19,827 nt of DNA from Crocinitomicaceae bacterium (GTDB lineage Bacteria > Bacteroidota > Bacteroidia > Flavobacteriales_D > Sanyastnellaceae). Within the stretch, counting starts at the first letter, position 1, and every line of letters starts with the position of its first letter. The stretch spans positions 1 through 19,827 of the forward strand of contig JADLBA010000006.1 in NCBI GenBank assembly GCA_020848015.1, given 5' to 3'. The position numbers and the translations under genes were made by a program. This document shows positions 14,512 through 19,827 of the stretch, piece by piece. A model generated the notes under the pieces. That model ran no database searches, was not told the origin of the DNA, and saw only the letters and a program-made list of their open reading frames with translations.

Positions 14512-16352
14512 ACTATCTCCTCCTCCAGTAAGCTGATAATTTCAATTCCAATTTTATAAATATCTTCATTTGGGAGCGCCTTGCTTTTGGCAAACCTAGC
14601 TATCTCACAAGCATCAATAGCTTGCAAAAGTTGTTCAGTTGTGTGGCTTTTTACATTCTTAACAGCGAGTATTGCCGCGACATTTTCTTTAGAAAGGTCA
14701 GCAACCGGAATCTGGAGTTTATCACTGACAAAACCCCAGAGAGTGCGGAACATTTCGTCGAGGAATTCCTCTGACTTACCGGCGGCTAAAAATTTCTTTG
14801 CTGCGGAGAGTCTTTTCATGGCAACTTTATTCGCTTTTCGGCTTTTCATCAGCGAAACATTTTGCCGCAGTTCCTCCGTTTTTTTCCTTGAAACAAGCAG
14901 AAGGAACAGAAGAGCCGGTGGTAATAATACCAAGGTATAAAACGTAGCCGACCTATAAAATAATCCTTTAGAGACAACAAATGATGGTGTGTTTACTTTA
15001 TTGAATCGTATGTCTTTTCCGAGCATCTGCAGATCACTTTTTGTATAACCTGATACTGTAGAAGAGTTATTTTCATCCCCTTTAGCAACCGAAAGGACAG
15101 TCTCAAATCCCGGAATTGTTACGTAGTTTTTTGTTGACGGATTAAAAAAAGTAAAGTCACCCACATTTATTTTATACTCACCCATAGTTCGGGGAATCAT
15201 CAGGTATTCGAAGGTTTTGTTGCCATTCACACCGGCAGAAGAAGCCGATGCATTGGTCAGTATTTTGGGGTCATATCTTTCAAAGTCAGGCGGGCATTTG
15301 ATAGAGGGAGCATCGAGCAGTTTGATATTTCCTTTTCCGGAAATTTCAATTTTTAGATTTACAGCATCATGTGCGCGAACTTCCTTTTTATCAAAGTCAG
15401 CTTTGAGCGAGAAGTTGCCCACAGCCCCATTGAATGAAGCGGGGGCACCTTCGGGCAACTCCTTCACCGTAATGCTCAATGGCTGGCTGCCAATCTGTAA
15501 AGAAATATCCTGCGCCGACTGGCCAAAAAACGGATCATTAAAAAATGCATCGAAGGGGTTCCGGCTTCGCTGTTGCTGCTTCACCGGTACACGAGCAACC
15601 ACTTCTCCCTTCATGGCATCAACAGTTAAAATACCGCTGCGCTGTGGAAACAGAATAGTCTTTTTTATATCGGCAACATTGTATATCACGCCGTTTACAT
15701 TTTCTCGTTGGAATTGTGGCTGCTGTGGCAACTCAATATCCTGGCTGTAAAATCCATCAAGAGACGGCATTTTATTAACTGAATAGTTGACCAAATTAAC
15801 GGAAGTGTAGAGCCTGTAGGTAACTTCGACACCTTCACCCCTGTATATACTTGTCTTATCCGCTATGGCCTTCAAAAAAACTTTTTTATCTAATGAGGCC
15901 TGTGTGTCATTACCTTCATGTGAAGCATTTTGTTGTGCGCCCGCTTTGGCTTTAGAGACAATAACTGTCAGACTATTCGACTGAATTTTTTTTCCATTAA
16001 CTTCAATAGAAGCCGGACCAATTTTAAAACTCCCTTCCTTCAAGGCCAATAATACATAGGAGTACGATATAGATTGTGACATATTCCCGTTGATGATCTG
16101 CATCTGGGTAGATTGGTTTGGGCCAGAGAGAATATTGAAATCAGGGAACGATGGTGCCAAAAAATTCTTACCGCTACCCTGTAGTTCGAATGTAATTCTA
16201 AATTGTTCGTTTACAGAAACAGAGGAGTTAGAAAGTGAGGCAGTAAACCCGGCATCCTGAGCACGCGATGACAGGCTAAACCACACCGTTAGGGCAACCA
16301 TCATCAAAAGCAGACGGCTGTATTCATGAATAATTATTCTACCTTTTCTCAT
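14508..16352 (-). CDS. batD: BatD: large membrane protein of the Bat system
   Basis: BatD belongs to the 'BatD/oxygen tolerance' family. The 614-residue protein has a signal peptide (about 11-32), a long periplasmic region (about 33-464) of beta-rich modules with typical strings such as VSVNEQFRITFELQGSG, DFNILSGPNQSTQ and LLALKEGSFKIGPASI, and a single membrane helix (about 470-487). A cytosolic C-terminal helical domain follows (about 505-614; LAAGKSEEFLDEM, IPVADLS, IARFAKS). In Bacteroidota BatD sits between BatC and BatE, as here. It is separated from batC by 55 nt, the only non-overlapping junction of the operon. Start ATG 16352 is the first that includes the signal peptide. Length is normal. 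Confidence 0.9.
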   Translation of the reverse strand: MRKGRIIIHEYSRLLLMMVALTVWFSLSSRAQDAGFTASLSNSSVSVNEQFRITFELQGSGKNFLAPSFPDFNILSGPNQSTQMQIINGNMSQSISYSYVLLALKEGSFKIGPASIEVNGKKIQSNSLTVIVSKAKAGAQQNASHEGNDTQASLDKKVFLKAIADKTSIYRGEGVEVTYRLYTSVNLVNYSVNKMPSLDGFYSQDIELPQQPQFQRENVNGVIYNVADIKKTILFPQRSGILTVDAMKGEVVARVPVKQQQRSRNPFDAFFNDPFFGQSAQDISLQIGSQPLSITVKELPEGAPASFNGAVGNFSLKADFDKKEVRAHDAVNLKIEISGKGNIKLLDAPSIKCPPDFERYDPKILTNASASSAGVNGNKTFEYLMIPRTMGEYKINVGDFTFFNPSTKNYVTIPGFETVLSVAKGDENNSSTVSGYTKSDLQMLGKDIRFNKVNTPSFVVSKGLFYRSATFYTLVLLPPALLFLLLVSRKKTEELRQNVSLMKSRKANKVAMKRLSAAKKFLAAGKSEEFLDEMFRTLWGFVSDKLQIPVADLSKENVAAILAVKNVKSHTTEQLLQAIDACEIARFAKSKALPNEDIYKIGIEIISLLEEEIV

Positions 16353-16407
16353 TGCACTACCACTTAATGCCCAGATCCCAGATAAATTTATATTTTTTAT
16401 TCACCGC

Positions 16408-17142
16408 TTACCATTTTTTACTGATCTGAACTCTGACCGTATCTTTTCTGACAGGATTTTTTTTCCTGTTTTTTTCGTCGTTATCCAGCGCTTGCAAAAT
16501 TTTTTCTGCATCGTGAGGTGATATTTTCTCACCAGTATTTGATTCATTTTTCTGACTGCTATCCTCTTTCTTTTGCTGTGGCTGATTATTTTCTTTTCCC
16601 TGTTGATCCTTCGGTTGACCGTCCTGCTGGTCTTTCTGTTGATCCTTCTGTTGATCTTTCTGTTGATCTTTCTGCTTCTGATCGTTTTTTTCTCCTCCCT
16701 GCTCCTTTTTCAACATTGCCTGTGCATAGGCAAGGTTATAGCGGGTGTCTTCATCGGAAGGAGCCAGTTTGAGTGCATTTTTATAGGCGGCAATAGCCTC
16801 TTCATATTTTTTCATTTCCAAATAAGCATTTCCCGTATTATGAAAAACCGCAGCCTGATCGCCTTTGCTGAGGTTTTTGTCTGATGTCAGCGAAGAAAAT
16901 TTTTCAATTGCTTCCTCATATTTTTGCTGTTGATAATATGTATCTCCGAGATTAAACTGTGCTTGTGCAGATGGGTTTCCGTTATTCATTGACTTCTTAT
17001 ACTTCACTTCTGCATCTGCATATTTTTTTTCTTTATACAACTGGTGGCCCTCTCTCACCAGTGCTCTGTCCGACTGTGCCGATAACCCGAGGTTCAGAAG
17101 GAAAACAAAAGCCGTTGTAAGGAAAAGAAGTATTTTTTTCAT
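16408..17142 (-). CDS. batC: BatC: TPR protein of the Bat system
   Basis: This 244-residue protein is exported, with signal peptide MKKILLFLTTAFVFLLNLGLS ending near residue 23. It carries TPR repeats (about 28-140: ALVREGHQLYKEKKYADAE, AQFNLGDTYYQQQKYEEAI, VFHNTGNAYLEMKKYEEAI, DTRYNLAYAQAML). Then comes a Gln/Lys/Asp-rich low-complexity tail with repeated DQQK units (about 150-215). The C-terminus is short and charged. TPRs bind other proteins, so BatC is thought to bridge the VWA proteins BatA and BatB to the others. I start it at ATG 17142, inside the ATGA overlap with batB; an upstream in-frame start at 17178 would place 12 extra residues before a perfect signal peptide. Confidence 0.88.
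   Translation of the reverse strand: MKKILLFLTTAFVFLLNLGLSAQSDRALVREGHQLYKEKKYADAEVKYKKSMNNGNPSAQAQFNLGDTYYQQQKYEEAIEKFSSLTSDKNLSKGDQAAVFHNTGNAYLEMKKYEEAIAAYKNALKLAPSDEDTRYNLAYAQAMLKKEQGGEKNDQKQKDQQKDQQKDQQKDQQDGQPKDQQGKENNQPQQKKEDSSQKNESNTGEKISPHDAEKILQALDNDEKNRKKNPVRKDTVRVQISKKW
16624..16671. repeat. Four 12-bp tandem repeats in batC
   Basis: On the plus strand the units are ctgctggtcttt, ctgttgatcctt and two identical ctgttgatcttt. On the coding strand they encode DQQK-type steps (GATCAACAG plus AAA). The last two copies are exact, so this coding microsatellite may change in copy number in steps of four residues without a frameshift. Confidence 0.8.
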
Positions 17143-18179
17143 CTCTCGACAATAATTGCATTCAGTTTTTTCATCCATTTCGATACGCGGTTACTAATAA
17201 TCCACTCAACCAGTAAAAATAACCATCCGGCAGCGATAAAATACTGAAACCGGTCTTCATAATCGGTAAACTGTTTTGCCCCGAAAGTTTTCTTATCCAT
17301 TTTTTCAATTTCTTTCAGAATGGTCTGCAGACCATCATCTGCATTGGAGCCACGTACAAAGATACCATTCCCTTCTGATGCAATATTTTCGAGCAGGGCT
17401 TGATTGAGTTTAGTAACCACAACATTTCCGTTTTCATCTTTCATGAAGTTACTTTTTGTTCCTCCTGGCACAGGAATCGGGCTACCCTCAACTGATCCCA
17501 TTCCTATGGTATGAATCACAATTCCCTCTTCGGCAGCTTTTTTTGCTTCTCCGGCGGCATCATCTTCATGATTCTCACCATCTGTAATGATTACAAGAGC
17601 TTTGTGTTTGTTGTCATCACCAACAAATGATTGCATAGAAAGGTCAATAGCAGCGCCAATAGCCGTTCCCTGTGTGGGGACGAGACTATTATCAACTGAT
17701 GATAGAAATAATTTAGCTGCTGCAAAATCTGTTGTAACCGGAAGTTGTACGTATGCTTTTCCTGCAAAAACAATAAGCCCGATACGGTCATCTTTGAGTT
17801 GATCAATGAACCGTGAGATAGCCATTTTTGATCTTTCAAGCCGGTTAGGCCGGATATCTTCAGCAAGCATTGAGTTGGAAACATCGAGAGCTATGATCAC
17901 ATCCACTCCTTCCCGTTTTGCTTCTTCGAGGCGCGTTCCGATCTGAGGGTTGGCAAGACCGATAACGAGAGATGCAAAAGCTAGGCAGAAAAGAATCAGC
18001 TTCAGTACAGGTTTTGATGCAGAGGTATCTGCTGATAATTGCTTGAGCAATTCTGTATTCCCCAATTTCTTCCAACTTCTTTTTTTAGTCAGTACCATGA
18101 CCAGAAAAATACCCCAGACCACCGGAATAAAAGCCAGCGCCCAAAGGTACTCCTCATGTGCGAAACGAAACAGGTTCAT
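17139..18179 (-). CDS. batB: BatB: von Willebrand factor A membrane protein
   Basis: This 346-residue protein has two membrane helices near the N-terminus (about 11-30 and 59-75), then a VWA domain (about 92-290). The metal-ion-dependent adhesion site is intact: DVSNS (D99, S101, S103), the threonine in PTQGTAIGAA (T172) and the aspartate in ITDGENHED (D200). A C-terminal membrane helix follows (about 314-332). The VWA domain binds a partner through the metal and should sit outside the inner membrane. batA lies upstream with an ATGA overlap, and batC follows with the same overlap. A second VWA gene directly downstream of batA is the normal Bacteroidota layout. Confidence 0.92.
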   Translation of the reverse strand: MNLFRFAHEEYLWALAFIPVVWGIFLVMVLTKKRSWKKLGNTELLKQLSADTSASKPVLKLILFCLAFASLVIGLANPQIGTRLEEAKREGVDVIIALDVSNSMLAEDIRPNRLERSKMAISRFIDQLKDDRIGLIVFAGKAYVQLPVTTDFAAAKLFLSSVDNSLVPTQGTAIGAAIDLSMQSFVGDDNKHKALVIITDGENHEDDAAGEAKKAAEEGIVIHTIGMGSVEGSPIPVPGGTKSNFMKDENGNVVVTKLNQALLENIASEGNGIFVRGSNADDGLQTILKEIEKMDKKTFGAKQFTDYEDRFQYFIAAGWLFLLVEWIISNRVSKWMKKLNAIIVER

Positions 18180-19171
18180 GGCAGTGTCTTCAGCAAGGTG
18201 TATTGAATAATGCGTTCCAAAGAGAGTAGTCCAAGTGCCAGAATAATTAATGGATAAAACTCCTCTGACTTGTGGTGGAATTCGGTTACCTCTACCCTGG
18301 TTTTTTCCAATTGATCAATTTCACTGTAAATTTTTTCCAATTCAGATGTTTTTGTAGCGCGGAAATACCTGCCACCCGTATTTTGAGAAATATTTTTCAA
18401 TGTCTCTTCATCAATATCCACCGGTACATTCTGGTATTGAATCCCAAAAGGAGTCTGAAAAGGATAGGGTGCCATTCCTTGGGTTCCCACACCAATAGTA
18501 TAGACACGCACTCCAAAAGTTTTTGCAATATCTCCTGCGGTGCTGGGCGCTATCTCACCTACGTTGTTAACTCCATCGGTCAGCAGTATCACTACCTTGC
18601 TCTTTGCTTTGCTGTCTTTGACCCTGCTCACGGCGGTAGCCAGGCCCTCACCGATGGCAGTTCCGTCGGCGAGCATACCGCTTTGTATGCCCTCCAGCAG
18701 GTTTTTCAAAACAGCATGATCGGAAGTGATCGGGCATTGTGTAAAACTCTCCCCCGCAAAAATGACCATTCCGATACGATCGTTGGGGCGATTATCAATG
18801 AATTCAGCGGCTACTTTTTTGGCTGCTACGAGTCGGTTTGGCTTCAGGTCCTCGGCTAACATTGAAGTGGAAATGTCGAGAGCCATCAGAATATCAATTC
18901 CTTCCGTAGTAACATTCTGACCACCTGAACTGGATTGCGGGCGAGCAAGTGCGACAATGATCGCTGCGGAGGCTATCCAAGTCAATACGAAAGGAAGATG
19001 CGTTAAACGTTGTCGCAACGTTGGTGAATAACCGGAAAAATTTTCGAGCGAAGAAAACCGGAGGTGAGTAAGTCTTTTTCGCAGAAAAAAAATATATCCA
19101 ATGGCCATCAGCGGAAGTACAGCAAGCAGCCAGAAAAATTCTTTGTTTGCAAATGTGATTCCCTCCATCAT
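18176..19171 (-). CDS. batA: BatA: von Willebrand factor A membrane protein
   Basis: This 331-residue protein has two N-terminal membrane helices (about 12-29 and 58-75), a VWA domain (about 92-290) with a full metal site (DISTS: D99, S101, S103; LADGTAIGEG: T171; LTDGVNNVG: D199), and a C-terminal membrane helix (about 307-325). It is the first VWA protein of the bat operon and close in layout to BatB, probably an old duplication. The start is the ATG at 19171 in the overlap with the upstream gene; the adjacent second ATG is equally possible. A GGGAGGAG (about 5 nt upstream) is an unusually good Shine-Dalgarno for this phylum. Confidence 0.92.
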   Translation of the reverse strand: MMEGITFANKEFFWLLAVLPLMAIGYIFFLRKRLTHLRFSSLENFSGYSPTLRQRLTHLPFVLTWIASAAIIVALARPQSSSGGQNVTTEGIDILMALDISTSMLAEDLKPNRLVAAKKVAAEFIDNRPNDRIGMVIFAGESFTQCPITSDHAVLKNLLEGIQSGMLADGTAIGEGLATAVSRVKDSKAKSKVVILLTDGVNNVGEIAPSTAGDIAKTFGVRVYTIGVGTQGMAPYPFQTPFGIQYQNVPVDIDEETLKNISQNTGGRYFRATKTSELEKIYSEIDQLEKTRVEVTEFHHKSEEFYPLIILALGLLSLERIIQYTLLKTLP

Positions 19172-19827
19172 GGCATCTCCTCCCGTTCCTTTTCATCCTT
19201 GGCAGACGAAGTATCAACGATCTGCTTTGTCATATTCACAAAATCTTTCGCATACTTCATGGAAAGTTCATGTTCCGTACCGAGAGGAACAGCCTTTGCA
19301 AACTTTACAGTATCTGCCAGCAAAAGAATATACTCCAGTTTTTCAATAGCTTCAACAGACAATCTCTTTCCGCTGAAATGATGAAGCGTTTCATCGGAAG
19401 TAAGTTCCATAGCCGGTACAGAAAATCTTTTTTCTATATATGTCCTAATAATGTCAGATACCTCGATTTGGTATTCTTTATATCGTCCCTTTTGCCATAA
19501 TTCCTTTTGCTGCAACGCTTCTAATTCTTCCATCGAAGATTCATGGGCCGGGCGGCTGGCAGTCTGCATAATTTCAGCCGGTTTTTTTCTGGTTTTGAGC
19601 CACCACAGAAATAAAGCAAGAAGGAGTAGGCAAACAGATATTGCCACGATGTAGTGAAGTATTTCTCCCCAATGAAAGGGCATTTCCATTGGCCCTTTGA
19701 TATTTTTGATCACCTGGGTAGTATCTACTGCTACGCTTTCAACTTTTATCGTGAGCAATTCTGTATAAATACTATCGGTTAATGCTGTGTCATTTTGCCG
19801 GTAGTAATATTTAAAAGGTCCAAGCCC
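19168..19827 (-). CDS. Membrane protein upstream of batA, partial (runs off the right edge)
   Basis: The minus-strand frame is open to the window edge (220 codons). A TTG at 19758 is not the true start, since the frame continues through it in a sensible beta-like region (about 30 residues with FKYYYRQNDTALTDSIY). A juxtamembrane strand (VDTTQVIKNIKGP) leads to one helix (about residues 59-78), then a basic cytosolic stretch and a helical domain with LWQKGRYKEYQIEVSDIIR, FSVPAMELTSDE and VKFAKAVP. This is the membrane protein (similar to DUF4381-type) that usually sits between the DUF58 gene and batA. Its soluble C-terminal part resembles the C-terminal domain of BatD. The stop codon overlaps batA in ATGA. 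Upstream MoxR-type ATPase and DUF58 genes would be expected beyond the edge. Confidence 0.82.
   Translation of the reverse strand, partial: GLGPFKYYYRQNDTALTDSIYTELLTIKVESVAVDTTQVIKNIKGPMEMPFHWGEILHYIVAISVCLLLLALFLWWLKTRKKPAEIMQTASRPAHESSMEELEALQQKELWQKGRYKEYQIEVSDIIRTYIEKRFSVPAMELTSDETLHHFSGKRLSVEAIEKLEYILLLADTVKFAKAVPLGTEHELSMKYAKDFVNMTKQIVDTSSAKDEKEREEMP

Noticed and set aside
1..19827. CRISPR, tRNA, rRNA, defence or toxin-antitoxin systems
   Set aside because: No direct-repeat array, cloverleaf, rRNA stretch or recognisable defence or toxin-antitoxin domain was seen on either strand.

Overview
The window looks like an ordinary chromosomal segment of a Bacteroidota bacterium, probably a Chitinophagales/Sphingobacteriia-like lineage. 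The evidence is a complete Bat (aerotolerance) operon, Bacteroidota-type promoters (-7 TAnnTTTG) in front of several genes, weak Shine-Dalgarno signals, and families typical of the phylum: FISUMP, a DUF2490-like protein, a cytosolic YceI protein, and an ECF sigma factor followed by a membrane protein. No rRNA, tRNA, CRISPR array or intact insertion sequence was found.

Left part (1-5.6 kb). The 5' end of a lipoprotein gene runs off the left edge on the minus strand. It diverges from a secreted/outer-membrane DUF2490-like gene, which converges on an ABC-F ATPase. A secreted FISUMP-domain protein follows. The gap between it and the YceI gene holds what I read as the decayed, frameshifted remains of a REP-associated tyrosine transposase (RAYT / Y1 HUH type), followed by the yceI terminator.

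Middle (5.7-10.9 kb). An ECF sigma factor is followed after 12 nt by a one-pass membrane protein whose cytosolic half carries three degenerate copies of an approximately 40-residue motif; it is a candidate anti-sigma partner. A tiny 60-codon gene has its own terminator and candidate promoter. Next come trhO (tRNA U34 hydroxylase) with a small secreted protein, converging on a Xaa-Pro aminopeptidase.

Right part (10.9-19.8 kb, all minus strand). Reading in the direction of transcription, there is a membrane protein (cut by the right edge), then batA, batB, batC, batD and batE, mostly joined by 4-nt ATGA overlaps. Then a new promoter drives ribF, a secreted leucine-rich-repeat protein (ATGA overlap with ribF), a neuB-family sialic/nonulosonic acid synthase and pepP. 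The Bat proteins form an inner-membrane/periplasmic assembly of von Willebrand A and TPR proteins associated with stress or oxygen tolerance.

No clear new defence or mobile system is present. The items most worth a second look are the transposase fossil, the sigma factor/triple-repeat pair, the shared C-terminal module of the first gene of the Bat cluster and BatD, the 60-residue protein, and the orphan NeuB coupled to ribF and the LRR gene.
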